Positions 18,585 through 28,958 of a stretch of 64,000 bases of DNA are shown piece after piece. A program made the translations under genes and the position numbers. The notes under the pieces are model-generated. The model was not told the origin of the DNA and made no database searches. It saw only the letters and a program-made list of their open reading frames with translations. The first letter of the stretch is position 1. Every line of letters starts with the position of its first letter. Origin of the DNA: DATFVA01 sp963711455 (GTDB lineage Bacteria; Bacteroidota; Ignavibacteria; Ignavibacteriales; Ignavibacteriaceae); NCBI GenBank assembly GCA_963711455.1, contig CAVQEH010000009.1:168360-232359 (forward strand), written 5' to 3'.

Positions 18585-18616
18585 AAGGTTGCCGGAAAAA
18601 TCATTCTGACAACCTT
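18585..18616 (-). terminator. Minus-strand terminator for the prolyl oligopeptidase
   Basis: On the minus strand AAGGTTG and CAACCTT flank a partly paired 18-base interior and are followed by TTTTCATTT. It lies 30 bases after the stop of the prolyl oligopeptidase gene. Confidence 0.5.
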
Positions 18617-18645
18617 ATCCTTCAAAATAGAAATTAAAGCAAATT

Positions 18646-20784
18646 CTATTTTACATTCAAACCTAATTCATGAGCAAAGAAAGTCATTGCCGCTGCATAG
18701 TTTCCAACACGCTGACTGAATGATGCGGTAACACCGTGGCCTTCATTCATTCTCGTAATTAATATTATAGGATTATCCGATGTATTTGCGTCCTGTAAAG
18801 CTGCTGCAAATTTTCTTGACTGCCAGGAAGCAACACGGGGGTCATTGATTCCGGTTTCGAGTAACACAGCAGGATAAGCTGTATTAGGTTTTACATTATG
18901 ATAAGGTGAATATGCAAACAGCCAATTAAATTCAGCTTCATTTGTTGATGTTCCATATTCACTGATATTATATTGTCCATTAGGGAATAATTCATTTCTA
19001 ATCATATCATAAATTCCTACAAAACTGACTACTGCCTTAAATGCGTCGGGATGCTGCGTAAGTTCTGCTCCCATAAGCAATCCGCCGTTTGAACCACCCA
19101 TAATACCCAAATGCAGAGAATCTGTCCAGTTATTCTTTACCATAGATTCAGCCGCGGCATACATATCATCGAAAACATTTTGTTTTTTACCAAGCATTCC
19201 TGCTTCATGCCAACCCTCTCCGAATTCACCGCCACCGCGAATATTCGCATAAGCAAAAACCCCACCATTTTCTAACCACACTAAATAGGGACCAATAAAA
19301 TGCGGCATTGTGGGAATTCCAAATCCACCATAGCCGTATACAATAGTTGGACGTTTTCCGTTTTGTGTAACATCACTTGTTCTTAAAATGGTAACAGGAA
19401 TTTTTGCACCGTCTTTTGAAATTGCATCAATAACACTGTATTTTACATTTGAATAATCTGCTGCCGGCTTAACTTCAAAAACAGTTTTAATATTTCCATT
19501 ATCTGTATTGTATTGAGACCATCTATCGGGAACTATCCAGCCGGAGTAGGTAATTAATGCCATACCGGATGCCGGTGACGATGCAATATCGTTTATTCCG
19601 ATACCATCTTTTGGTAATTCGACATTTCTTATCATTTCACCCTGACTATTATACTGATCTACTTTCCAATCCGGTCCATTTACTTTTACAAGTAAGAATC
19701 CTCCTTTTACTGCAGCAACCGAATTATATGCCCACTCACCCTGTTCAACTAAAGTGGTTAATTTTCCATCAGGTGAAACTGATACCAACTTTCCTTTTGG
19801 GGCGCTCTGATAAGAAATAACAAGGAGATCATTATCTCCGCTCCAATCTGCGCCTGCATTGACCTCAGAAGCCACACGAACATTTGCGCTTGTATCCATT
19901 ACCTGTTTCCATTCTTCAGTGCCTTTTCTGATATAGACATAGTCCGGATTACCATCACCAAAATGAACGAACATAGCAGCCTGCTTCCCATCCTCAGACG
20001 GAATGAAAGTATATTCAGCAACCTTTGATAAATCTCTGCCAAAAACTAATTTATCATTCCTTTCGGGTTGGTTTAGTATATGATGATAAAGTGCAGCGAA
20101 AAACTGAGAATCAGAATCAGGAACTGTTCCGGCTATTGGAAGACGAACATAGGTTAACCCTTTTTCATTTGCATCCCAAACCATTCCTTCCGGGGTTGCA
20201 CCACCGCCGGCATTGGCTAAGGTGTCAGATAAATCTTTTCTTGTTTTGACATCCAGAATATGAATAGTAGTTGCTTCATTACCGCCAACTGCAGTGCCAT
20301 ACGCTATATAAGTTCCTTTGGGTGAAGGCCAGTAACCTGTAACAGCAATTCCTTTGCCTTTTTTATTCGGGTCAATTAAAACTTCAGTTTTTCCATCCGG
20401 CCAGGTTTTGTAAGCAACCACGGGTTGTGCCTGTGGCGGTGTAAACTGAGTAAAAAACAATTTGCCATTAATTAACTTTGGGGAGAATTGTTCCGGAGAT
20501 GTATTCTCTAAATCTTTTATTCTGTTTTCAATTTTCTTTTCTTCATTGAAACTTGATAATATTTCATTTGAGTAATTATTCTGTTCATCGATCCATTTTT
20601 TTACCTTGGGAGAATTTCCATTTTCCAGCCATCGGAATGGATCAGGAACCTGTGCATTGAAGTAATTAGTTACTATTGTGTCTTTTGGAGAATTGGGAAT
20701 ATTAGTGTTCTGCTTATTATTACTGCACCCCGCAATCCAAAGAATTAATAAGGGAATCGAAATATACTGCAAAATGATTTTCAT
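18646..20784 (-). CDS. Prolyl oligopeptidase (S9A), predicted lipoprotein
   Basis: A 712-residue serine peptidase cleaving after proline in short peptides. The N-terminus is a lipoprotein signal ending LWIAGC, with Cys20 as the likely lipidated residue, so it probably sits on a membrane facing the periplasm. The seven-bladed propeller covers roughly residues 80-430. The hydrolase domain has Ser565 in GGSNGGLLMGA, Asp in GINDPRV and His in NEGHGV. It lies 114 bases downstream of the RND efflux permease on the same strand, probably as a separate unit. Confidence 0.93.
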   Translation of the reverse strand: MKIILQYISIPLLILWIAGCSNNKQNTNIPNSPKDTIVTNYFNAQVPDPFRWLENGNSPKVKKWIDEQNNYSNEILSSFNEEKKIENRIKDLENTSPEQFSPKLINGKLFFTQFTPPQAQPVVAYKTWPDGKTEVLIDPNKKGKGIAVTGYWPSPKGTYIAYGTAVGGNEATTIHILDVKTRKDLSDTLANAGGGATPEGMVWDANEKGLTYVRLPIAGTVPDSDSQFFAALYHHILNQPERNDKLVFGRDLSKVAEYTFIPSEDGKQAAMFVHFGDGNPDYVYIRKGTEEWKQVMDTSANVRVASEVNAGADWSGDNDLLVISYQSAPKGKLVSVSPDGKLTTLVEQGEWAYNSVAAVKGGFLLVKVNGPDWKVDQYNSQGEMIRNVELPKDGIGINDIASSPASGMALITYSGWIVPDRWSQYNTDNGNIKTVFEVKPAADYSNVKYSVIDAISKDGAKIPVTILRTSDVTQNGKRPTIVYGYGGFGIPTMPHFIGPYLVWLENGGVFAYANIRGGGEFGEGWHEAGMLGKKQNVFDDMYAAAESMVKNNWTDSLHLGIMGGSNGGLLMGAELTQHPDAFKAVVSFVGIYDMIRNELFPNGQYNISEYGTSTNEAEFNWLFAYSPYHNVKPNTAYPAVLLETGINDPRVASWQSRKFAAALQDANTSDNPIILITRMNEGHGVTASFSQRVGNYAAAMTFFAHELGLNVK

Positions 20785-20898
20785 AATTTTTACCTGATTA
20801 AAAATTGATATTTATTCATTAGTATCTCTTCATTTAAACATATCAATTATGCAACAAGATTTAAGTGATGAGTTTAGACTTTGTTCATAGATCACTTC

Positions 20899-23800
20899 TT
20901 AAATTAAATCCGGTTCTTTATTCTGACCCTGGTTTCTATTTCTTTCCAATTCTTCCAGCTTCTTTTTACCATAAGCTATGCGGGTGATTGTTATATATAA
21001 AACCGGGACTATAAATATCGCGAGCATCGTTGCAGCAAGCATACCTCCAATAACTGTCCATCCAATAGTTTGTCTTGCCTGCGCACCTGCTCCGCTTGCA
21101 AAAATTAAAGGAGACACACCAAATACAAATGCAAGCGATGTCATAAGAATAGGACGTAATCTGAGTTTTACCGCGTTTATCACAGCGGTCATTAAAGGAA
21201 TACCGCTGTCAACACGTGTCTTCGCAAATTCAACTATCAGGATTGCATTCTTTGCGGCAAGACCAATCAAAGCGATCAGTCCAATTTGTGCATAAACATT
21301 ATTGCTGAGATGCGGCAAAAAGGTTAGAGCAATTATTGCTCCGAATGCTGCAATAGGAATAGCAAACAAAACTGCAAAAGGCACAGACCAGCTTTCGTAC
21401 AGCGCAGAAAGAAATAGGAAGACGAATAAAAGTGATAATGCAAAAATAGCAATTGTACTGCTGCCTGCATTAATCTCTTCCCGGCTCAATCCAGAAAACT
21501 CGTATCCGTAACCTGCAGGTAAAACCTGTTCAGCAACCTGTCTCATTGCCTCTATAGCCTGACCGCTGCTATAGCCTTCAGCAGCACCTCCATTAATTTC
21601 TGCAGACCGGAATAAATTGTAGTGAGAAATTATCGGAGCACTCTCAGTAACTTTGAAATCGATCACCGTACTTAATGGTATCATCCTGCCATCAGAATTT
21701 TTAACATAATATTTTGACAGATCATAAATAGATGAACGATAATTTGTATCCGCCTGGGCAATTACGTGAAAATCCCTGCCGTAAATTGTAAAGTCGTTTA
21801 TATAATTACTTCCAAGATATGTTTGAACTGTACTGAACACAGTAGCGACTGAAACCCCCAGCTTAGCACATTTTTCCCTGTTCACAGTAAGATTGTAACC
21901 GGGAGTACTTGCTGTAAAGAATGAGAAAGCTCTGCTGATTTCCGGGCGTTTATTTGCTGCAATCACAAATTGCCTTAAAACATTTTCAAATTGCTGTACA
22001 TTATCATTACTTTCCTGCTGTTCCAGTTCAAAAGTAAAACCGCCGGTCGATCCCAATCCCGGAATTGCCGGTGGAGATATGACAACTACATTTGCATTCT
22101 TAATCACAGAGAATTTTCTTTGCAGTGTTGCTATGATTGAAACTAACTGAAGGGATTTGCTTTTTCTTTCATTCCATGGTTTTAGTTGTGTAAAAATTGT
22201 ACCGCTGTTCGATTTAGATGCAAATGAAACCACGTTCAATCCGCTTACTGCAGCAAAATGAGCTATACCGGGAGTCTTTTTCAGAATGTCCATCATTTCA
22301 TTTAAAACACCTACAGTCCTTGTTGTTGATGCTGCTTCAGGCAGTTCAAATGTAATGTATAACCTTCCTTCATCCTCACTGGGAATAAAGGCTGTTGGTT
22401 TATTCAAAAACATGACAACTGTTCCGGCATAAACCAAAATTAATATGATAAGAAAATATGGTGCAACTCTAATACATTTTTTTACACCTTCAGAATAATT
22501 GCCCGTTGTTCTTACGAACCAATTATTAAAATTCGAAAAGAATTTATTAATACCTTTAGGTCCTTTTTTCAAAGCTTCCCTGTCAACAGGTTTCAGGATA
22601 AGAGTGCATAAAGCCGGGGTTAAAGAAAGGGCGACAAAGGCTGATATCAATACTGATACGGCAATAGTTATTGCAAACTGCTGATAAAGTTTACCAACTA
22701 TACCTGGAATAAAACCGACCGGAATAAATACGGATGAAAGGATTAAAGCAATAGCAACTACAGGTCCGGAAATGTCATTCATTGCTGCTTTAGTAGCTTC
22801 TTTAGGTGAAAGGTTTTCTTCATCAATATGATGCTGCACTGCTTCAACAACAATAATGGCATCATCGACCACAATACCTATAGCTAATACAAATCCGAAC
22901 ATCGTAAGTGTATTAATTGTAAAACCAAGTGGAACAAAAAAAGCGAATGTTCCTATAATAGAAACCGGTATAGCAAGGATAGGTATTAAGGTTGCACGCC
23001 AGGTTTGAAGAAATAAAAATACAACCAGAACAACAAGCCCAAGAGCCTCCAATAAAGTTGTGACTACTTCATTAATAGATTCCCTGACTACGGATACGGC
23101 TTCGAATGGAATTTCATATTCAACATCTTCAGGGAAAGAATTTTTTAATTGCTTCATTTCAGCATAAATACCATTTGCAACCTCAAGCGAGTTGCTGCCT
23201 GGTGCCTGAAATACAAGCAGGAAAGAAGATCTCTTTCCATCAACATAAGAATTATTAGCATAGCTATCTTTTCCTAATTCCACTCTCGCTACATCCTTAA
23301 GATAAACCTCGGACCCATTCTGGGGGTTTTCACGAATAATAATATTACTGAACTGGTCTATTGAACTTAATGCACTGTTAGTAAATACAGTATATTCAAA
23401 AGATTGCGAATTATTTTGGGGAGGCGCCCCTACAGTGCCTGCTGCTATCTGCAAATTCTGCTGCTGCAAAGCTTTAATTACATCATCGGAGGATAATCCA
23501 AGCTGGGCTAATTTATCGGGCTTCAGCCAGATGCGCATACTGAAATTATCAGCTCTGACAAAAATATCTCCAACACCTTTAACACGCAGTAATGCTTCTC
23601 TGATAAAAATATTTGAGTAGTTATCAAGAAACCTGATATTGTGGGTATTGTTCGGGGAATATATTGCCACAATTAGCAAAATGCTGGATGTTCTTTTCCG
23701 GGTAATAACTCCTAATCTTTTTACTATATCAGGCAGTGCCGGCGTTGCGACATTTACTCTGTTTTGAATATCAAGTGCAGCAACATCCGGATCGGTTCCG

Positions 23801-24090
23801 ACATCAAGCACAACATTTATTGAAGACTGCCCGCTGTTTGTGCTGTTGCTTGACATATAAGCCATTCCGGGTGTTCCGTTTATCTGGGATTCAATAGGAG
23901 TTGTTACGGTTTGTTCAACAGTCTGTGCATCTGCTCCTGTAAAAGAACCAGAGACCTGGACTGTTGGAGGGGTTATAGCCGGGTACTGGCTTACAGGCAA
24001 ATTAAATATTGAAAGTACACCAATCAAAACGATCACGATAGATATTACAATTGCTGTTACGGGTCTCTTAATAAAAGTATTTGCAATCAT
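20899..24090 (-). CDS. RND efflux permease, HAE1/AcrB family
   Basis: Inner-membrane proton-driven drug or solute pump of 1063 residues, the usual AcrB length. It begins MIANTFIKRPVTAIVISIVIV, has two large periplasmic loops, and carries the proton-relay Asp pair (D409/D410) in GIVVDDAIIVVE and the second relay motif GLAAKNAILIVEFAK. It is the third gene of the order TolC, adaptor, permease; gaps are 34 and 69 bases. The substrate is unknown, and no TetR or MarR regulator is adjacent. Confidence 0.96.
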   Translation of the reverse strand: MIANTFIKRPVTAIVISIVIVLIGVLSIFNLPVSQYPAITPPTVQVSGSFTGADAQTVEQTVTTPIESQINGTPGMAYMSSNSTNSGQSSINVVLDVGTDPDVAALDIQNRVNVATPALPDIVKRLGVITRKRTSSILLIVAIYSPNNTHNIRFLDNYSNIFIREALLRVKGVGDIFVRADNFSMRIWLKPDKLAQLGLSSDDVIKALQQQNLQIAAGTVGAPPQNNSQSFEYTVFTNSALSSIDQFSNIIIRENPQNGSEVYLKDVARVELGKDSYANNSYVDGKRSSFLLVFQAPGSNSLEVANGIYAEMKQLKNSFPEDVEYEIPFEAVSVVRESINEVVTTLLEALGLVVLVVFLFLQTWRATLIPILAIPVSIIGTFAFFVPLGFTINTLTMFGFVLAIGIVVDDAIIVVEAVQHHIDEENLSPKEATKAAMNDISGPVVAIALILSSVFIPVGFIPGIVGKLYQQFAITIAVSVLISAFVALSLTPALCTLILKPVDREALKKGPKGINKFFSNFNNWFVRTTGNYSEGVKKCIRVAPYFLIILILVYAGTVVMFLNKPTAFIPSEDEGRLYITFELPEAASTTRTVGVLNEMMDILKKTPGIAHFAAVSGLNVVSFASKSNSGTIFTQLKPWNERKSKSLQLVSIIATLQRKFSVIKNANVVVISPPAIPGLGSTGGFTFELEQQESNDNVQQFENVLRQFVIAANKRPEISRAFSFFTASTPGYNLTVNREKCAKLGVSVATVFSTVQTYLGSNYINDFTIYGRDFHVIAQADTNYRSSIYDLSKYYVKNSDGRMIPLSTVIDFKVTESAPIISHYNLFRSAEINGGAAEGYSSGQAIEAMRQVAEQVLPAGYGYEFSGLSREEINAGSSTIAIFALSLLFVFLFLSALYESWSVPFAVLFAIPIAAFGAIIALTFLPHLSNNVYAQIGLIALIGLAAKNAILIVEFAKTRVDSGIPLMTAVINAVKLRLRPILMTSLAFVFGVSPLIFASGAGAQARQTIGWTVIGGMLAATMLAIFIVPVLYITITRIAYGKKKLEELERNRNQGQNKEPDLI

Positions 24091-24124
24091 TATTTTCCTG
24101 TTTCAATATTTATTCAACACGTCA

Positions 24125-25207
24125 TTACGATGGATTTTTTTTATTTGAACCGGTCAAAGTAATCGGTGAGTTATCTCTTAATTTCTGAACACCATCGACA
24201 ACAATTTGTTCACCGGATTCTAATCCGCTGTTGACTATAACATTATCTTTTATTGGCCTGCCGATTTGAATTCTTCGCTGGTTAACTTTATTCCCATTAA
24301 TTACAAACACAAAATATTCTCCCATCTGAACTACAACGGCTTTGTAGGGAATAATAATGCTTTTGGAAATATCATTGTTTAAAACTTTTATATCACAGGT
24401 AAGTCCCGGTTTTAATAGATTATTTTTGTTTGGAAATTCCAATCTTGCAGTAATTGTTCCTGTCTGTGGATCAACAGCACGATCTAACAAAATCAGTTTC
24501 CCAAAATAAGGATAAACAGATTGATCCGGCAGAATTAGAGAAAATGTCGAATCTCTTTTTCCATAATTTTTGTGCAGCAGTTCACTAAACTTACTTATAA
24601 GTGTTTCATCAACGGAAAAGTCAACATCCATAGGATTATCTGAAGAAATAATATTCATCAAAGTTTGACCCGCGGTTACTGCAGAACCTAATTTAACCTG
24701 GGAAATACCTATAGTTCCGTCAAACGGCGCATAAATAGTTGAATTTCGAAGGTTGGTTTCAACCGCATCCAAATTACTTTGAGCAGCTTGTAAATCAGCT
24801 TGAGAATGTTCGAGTATCTGAGTGGCAATTGCATTATTCTTTGCTAATTCCTGGTATCTTTCATAATCCTGCTTTGCCTTATCATAGTTTGCTTTAGCTA
24901 CGTCGTAAGTTGCTTTATATTGCTGTTGGTCTATCCCATATAACCTCATTCCCTTGGTAACATGCTGACCGTCATTAAAGTAAATATCAGTTAAATATCC
25001 TGAAACCTCAGGTCTTAATTCAACCTCATTTAAAGCCACAACTGTCCCGGGGTAATCAATATAATAACTTGCTTTTTCTTTTTTAACGGTATAAGAGGTA
25101 ACCGGTGTTGGCTGGAATTGTGGTTTATTATTTTTATCTCCACCGCAAGAAATAAAAAAGACAGCAATAAAAAATAGGATCGGTATTAAATAAAGTTTCT
25201 TTTTCAT
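24125..25207 (-). CDS. RND efflux periplasmic adaptor (membrane fusion protein)
   Basis: A 360-residue adaptor that bridges the permease and TolC. The lipobox FISC places the lipidated Cys at residue 21. The lipoyl/barrel-sandwich halves are visible as VELRPEVSGYLTDIYF and STIYAPFDGTIGISQVKLG on either side of a coiled-coil hairpin rich in Ala, Gln and Lys (about residues 100-155), followed by beta-barrel and membrane-proximal domains. It is the middle gene of the efflux operon. Confidence 0.94.
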   Translation of the reverse strand: MKKKLYLIPILFFIAVFFISCGGDKNNKPQFQPTPVTSYTVKKEKASYYIDYPGTVVALNEVELRPEVSGYLTDIYFNDGQHVTKGMRLYGIDQQQYKATYDVAKANYDKAKQDYERYQELAKNNAIATQILEHSQADLQAAQSNLDAVETNLRNSTIYAPFDGTIGISQVKLGSAVTAGQTLMNIISSDNPMDVDFSVDETLISKFSELLHKNYGKRDSTFSLILPDQSVYPYFGKLILLDRAVDPQTGTITARLEFPNKNNLLKPGLTCDIKVLNNDISKSIIIPYKAVVVQMGEYFVFVINGNKVNQRRIQIGRPIKDNVIVNSGLESGEQIVVDGVQKLRDNSPITLTGSNKKNPS

Positions 25208-25276
25208 AATGATAACTATTTTACTATCTGTTTTTCATTTAACTGTTTACGGAAGATACATCTGATCTTCTTTCAA

Positions 25277-26605
25277 TTAATATTGAATTGTTCCCAGCGC
25301 TTTCTGAACATCTAACTTACTGCTGAGTACCTGGTAAAGAGCATTGATATAATTTACTTGTGTTGTTCTTAAATCTGTTTCTGATGTAATAACATCCAGA
25401 TAAGTTTTAATACCAGATTTATATTGAAGCTGAATTGTATCATATACATCCCGGGCAAGTTTCAGGTTTTCCTTTTGTGTTTCAAGATTTGTAAGGTTGC
25501 TTTTATAATTAGCTAAAGCCTGCACATATTCGGCATTAATGGAATTTTCCAATGAAGCGACTTCAAATTCATACTGGTCTACCTCCAGGTTAGCCTGTTC
25601 AATTTCATGAATTCTTTTACTTCCTTCGAAAATTGGGAAAGTCAGTTGCAGACCCACATACGAGCTTGGGTAATCCTGTTTATACAACTGAGATAAGTCA
25701 TCATTCAAATAATTAAAATTATATGCGCCAAATGCAGAAAGAGAGGGTATAAAGCTCCATTCATAATAATGAAGACTAGCTATCTGTAAATCTTTTTCTG
25801 TCTGAAGTAATTGATATTCAATCCTGTCATTAAAATTTACTGTCTGCGTAGTATCTATGGAAATATCATTTTCCATCTGAGATTGATCGTAGACTAATTT
25901 TAACTCGCCCTGTGTTGGATATCCCATTGCTTCTTTTAAATATGCAATACTGGTTTTTAACAATTCTTCATCCTGTTTTTTTTCTGCTTCTGCATTATTC
26001 AGTGCAATAGTTGCTCTCATGTAATCAGTTTTGTCTACCACACCTCCTTTATATTGATTGTAAGTGTCTTTCTTGCTCTGCTCAAGCCGGGCAATATCCT
26101 CATCAATAAGATCAATCTGGTCCTGGGTTAGTAGTGTTGAGTAGAATGCTTTACTTACATTAACCACAACGCTGATTTTATCTTCGGTAGTTGACTGTTG
26201 CACCTGCTTTCGTACATCGCTTGCACTGCTGGCAGCCAAAAGAACATCCCTGTTAAAGATTGTCTGGGTTAAATAAAGCTGGGCAGTTGAAGTATTTATT
26301 ACTCCAAAATGAACCGGATTACCCTGGAAAACCGATGTCTGAAGTTTGTAGTTATGTTGAAAATTAAAATTAAAGTTTAATTGTGGAAACCAATCGGCTA
26401 TTTTACCGCTAATTTCCTGGTTGACGATATTTTCATTATTCAATGCCTGCTTTATAGATGGTTGATTTTCAAGTGCATACTTAACGCAGTTCTGCAAAGT
26501 AGCTTCCTGTAATAATGAATCCGCTGAATTGTTTCTTTGAGGCAAAATAATTGGTGGAGTTAATAAAATAATCGTCAGAATAAGGGGAACTATTTTGCAG
26601 TGCAT
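25277..26605 (-). CDS. TolC family outer membrane efflux protein
   Basis: A 442-residue outer-membrane factor. A signal peptide is followed by the two internally repeated halves of the TolC fold, with long amphipathic helices (for example SIKQALNNENIVNQEISG and NLEVDQYEFEVASLENSIN) and the C-terminal motif YLDVITSETDLRTTQVNYI. It is the first gene of the efflux operon, transcribed from the 276-base region it shares divergently with metG. Confidence 0.93.
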   Translation of the reverse strand: MHCKIVPLILTIILLTPPIILPQRNNSADSLLQEATLQNCVKYALENQPSIKQALNNENIVNQEISGKIADWFPQLNFNFNFQHNYKLQTSVFQGNPVHFGVINTSTAQLYLTQTIFNRDVLLAASSASDVRKQVQQSTTEDKISVVVNVSKAFYSTLLTQDQIDLIDEDIARLEQSKKDTYNQYKGGVVDKTDYMRATIALNNAEAEKKQDEELLKTSIAYLKEAMGYPTQGELKLVYDQSQMENDISIDTTQTVNFNDRIEYQLLQTEKDLQIASLHYYEWSFIPSLSAFGAYNFNYLNDDLSQLYKQDYPSSYVGLQLTFPIFEGSKRIHEIEQANLEVDQYEFEVASLENSINAEYVQALANYKSNLTNLETQKENLKLARDVYDTIQLQYKSGIKTYLDVITSETDLRTTQVNYINALYQVLSSKLDVQKALGTIQY

Positions 26606-26881
26606 TTAATAATCGTTTACTTTTACAAAAAAATCTTTTAATAAAAAATTAACCTAATGTTTATAAATTTCCTGAGGTTTGATTTGCATCAACAGGTTAT
26701 TTCATTCCATGATAATTTAAGAGATTCCTACCAATCCCATTCTTTAAAAATAAATTTCCGGCAGTGACAGTCTGTTTTCGGCAGATATCCTGTTTCTTCA
26801 ATATACTACTCAATCCCCTTTAATTACATTCTCAATTTTGCTTATATTTATTTTTCTAATTCAGAATAAAGTGGATAACGC
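26606..26881. other. Divergent intergenic region between tolC-type gene and metG
   Basis: 276 bases with no convincing gene. It must hold the promoters for the efflux operon and metG. I looked for a T-box, SAM riboswitch or attenuator before metG and saw none. The motif TTTC(C)GGCAG appears twice near 26755-26785; its meaning is unclear. Confidence 0.5.
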
Positions 26882-28921
26882 TTGGCAAAAGAAAAAATCC
26901 TGGTTACTTCAGCATTACCTTATGCAAATGGACCTATACATTTAGGTCATTTAAGCGGTGCATACCTGCCTGCAGATATATATGTACGTTATAATAGAAT
27001 GAAGGGGAATGATGTTATTTACATCTGCGGTTCCGATGAGCATGGTGTTCCAATTACAATCAGTGCTGATAAAGAAAAAGTTAATCCAAAAGTAATTATA
27101 GACAGGTATCATGAAATAAATAAAAAAGCTTTCGAGCAATTCGGGATGAGTTTTGATATTTATTCACGTACAAGTCTGCCTATTCATCACGAAACAGCCA
27201 AAGAATTTTTTCTTGAATTTTATAACAGGGGATTATTGAATGAAAAAAAATCACAACAATATTATGATGAAGAAGCCGGTATGTTTTTGCCGGACAGATA
27301 TGTGGAAGGAACCTGTCCAAACTGTGGTTATGAAGAAGCCAGAAGTGATGAGTGTGAAAACTGCGGAGCCCTTTACGAACCTTCCGAATTGAAAAATCCC
27401 AGAAGTAAAATTACAGGTAAAACACCGGTATTAAAAGAAACTTCTCACTGGTATTTTCCACTGGGAGATTTTCAGCCAAGACTTGAAGAATATGTTAACG
27501 TGAGCAGCAGAAATTATGGCTGGAAAGAAAATGTTATACAGTATTGTAAAGGGTGGTTTAAAGCCGGCTTAAAAGACAGGGCTTATACACGTGATCTTGA
27601 CTGGGGTGTGCCTGTGCCGCTCGATTCTGCGAAGGGCAAAGTACTTTACGTTTGGTTTGAAGCTGTGCTGGGTTATATTTCTGCAACAAAAGAATTATCA
27701 AAAAAGAAGGGTAATGAAAATCTCTGGAAAGAGTACTGGCAGGGCGAGAAAACAAAATATATTGCTTTTATAGGTAAAGATAATGTGGTATTTCACTGCA
27801 TTATTTTTCCCGCAATGCTAATGGCATGGAACGATGGTGAAAAAGAAAAGTATATCCTTCCCCAAAATGTACCGGCAAATGAATTTTTAAATTTTGAAGG
27901 AAAGAAATTCTCTAAAAGCCGTAACTGGGGAATTGATGTTATAGATTTTCTAAAAATATTTCCGGCAGATCCTTTAAGATACACGCTTGCAGCAAATCTT
28001 CCCGAAACCCGTGATACCGATTTCTACTGGAAAGAATTTCAATTGAGAAATAACAGTGAACTTGCTGATATTCTCGGAAATTTTATAAACAGAACCCTTA
28101 CATTTGTTCATAAACATTTTGATGGAAAAGTCCCTGTTAAAAGCAGATCTGAAGAAATAGATAAAAATATGCTGCAATTACTTTCCGGTTATCCCTCTAA
28201 AGTTTCAGAATTTTTCGATTGCTATAAAATAAAAGATGGCGTTACTGAAATAATGAACCTGGCAAGAGCAGGGAATAAATATTTTAATGATTCGGAACCT
28301 TGGGTGACAATAAAAAATAATAAGGAAAAGTGCGGCACAACCTTAAATATTTGCCTCCAGACAATTTATACTCTGGCAGGATTATTTTCTCCGGTATTGC
28401 CTTTTTCATCTGAAAAAATATTCAGAATACTTAATTTGTCTCCCGTTAACTGGGACGATCTCGGGAATGAAAACCTTAAAGAAAATCATCAGTTAAATAA
28501 AACTGAAATTATATTTCCTAAAATTGAAGATGAAGTTATTGAACAGCAGCTTGCGAAGCTGGAAGTTAAAGAGGATAGCGGAAACAAGATTGATGAGTTA
28601 ATTTCAATAGAAGATTTTGATAAAATTAAATTAAAAGTTGCTGAAATAGTTGAGGCTGTTAATGTTCCTAAAAGTAGTAAATTAATTAAGCTAAAAGTAA
28701 GATTAGATGATGGTGAACGCCAGGTGCTGGCGGGTATTGCAAAAAGTTATAATCCCGATGAACTAATCGGGAAAAAGATTATTTTAGTTGCTAATTTAAA
28801 ACCGGCTAAGCTTATGGGATATGAATCTCAGGGAATGGTCCTGGCGGTTGAAGACGGAAACGGAAGTTTGAATATTCTTACTGTAAACCAGGATGTTAAA
28901 AATGGAACGAGGGCGAAGTAA
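26882..28921 (+). CDS. metG: Methionyl-tRNA synthetase
   Basis: Charges tRNA-Met with methionine. At 679 residues it includes the class I core and the C-terminal tRNA-binding domain. The HIGH motif is PIHLGHL at residues 18-24, a zinc knuckle appears as CPNCGYEEARSDECENC, and the KMSKS motif is KFSKS at 342-346. The last 110 residues form the Trbp111-like dimerisation domain (KIKLKVAEIVEAVNVPKSSK). The start is TTG at 26882; the conserved LVTSALPYANGP begins eight residues later and no ATG is available. Confidence 0.97.
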   Translation: MAKEKILVTSALPYANGPIHLGHLSGAYLPADIYVRYNRMKGNDVIYICGSDEHGVPITISADKEKVNPKVIIDRYHEINKKAFEQFGMSFDIYSRTSLPIHHETAKEFFLEFYNRGLLNEKKSQQYYDEEAGMFLPDRYVEGTCPNCGYEEARSDECENCGALYEPSELKNPRSKITGKTPVLKETSHWYFPLGDFQPRLEEYVNVSSRNYGWKENVIQYCKGWFKAGLKDRAYTRDLDWGVPVPLDSAKGKVLYVWFEAVLGYISATKELSKKKGNENLWKEYWQGEKTKYIAFIGKDNVVFHCIIFPAMLMAWNDGEKEKYILPQNVPANEFLNFEGKKFSKSRNWGIDVIDFLKIFPADPLRYTLAANLPETRDTDFYWKEFQLRNNSELADILGNFINRTLTFVHKHFDGKVPVKSRSEEIDKNMLQLLSGYPSKVSEFFDCYKIKDGVTEIMNLARAGNKYFNDSEPWVTIKNNKEKCGTTLNICLQTIYTLAGLFSPVLPFSSEKIFRILNLSPVNWDDLGNENLKENHQLNKTEIIFPKIEDEVIEQQLAKLEVKEDSGNKIDELISIEDFDKIKLKVAEIVEAVNVPKSSKLIKLKVRLDDGERQVLAGIAKSYNPDELIGKKIILVANLKPAKLMGYESQGMVLAVEDGNGSLNILTVNQDVKNGTRAK

Positions 28922-28958
28922 TCAAACTATATATTAATATATTTTTCGGAGACTTAAG

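Noticed and set aside
20830..20898. Inverted AAGTGAT...ATCACTT after the RND permease gene
   Set aside because: The loop is long and no T-tract follows on the minus strand, so it is weak as a terminator.
26657..26767. A 36-residue ORF upstream of metG
   Set aside because: No ribosome site, no recognisable motif, and random length for this composition.
26606..26881. T-box or SAM riboswitch before metG
   Set aside because: No T-box consensus, specifier hairpin or SAM-I core is visible.
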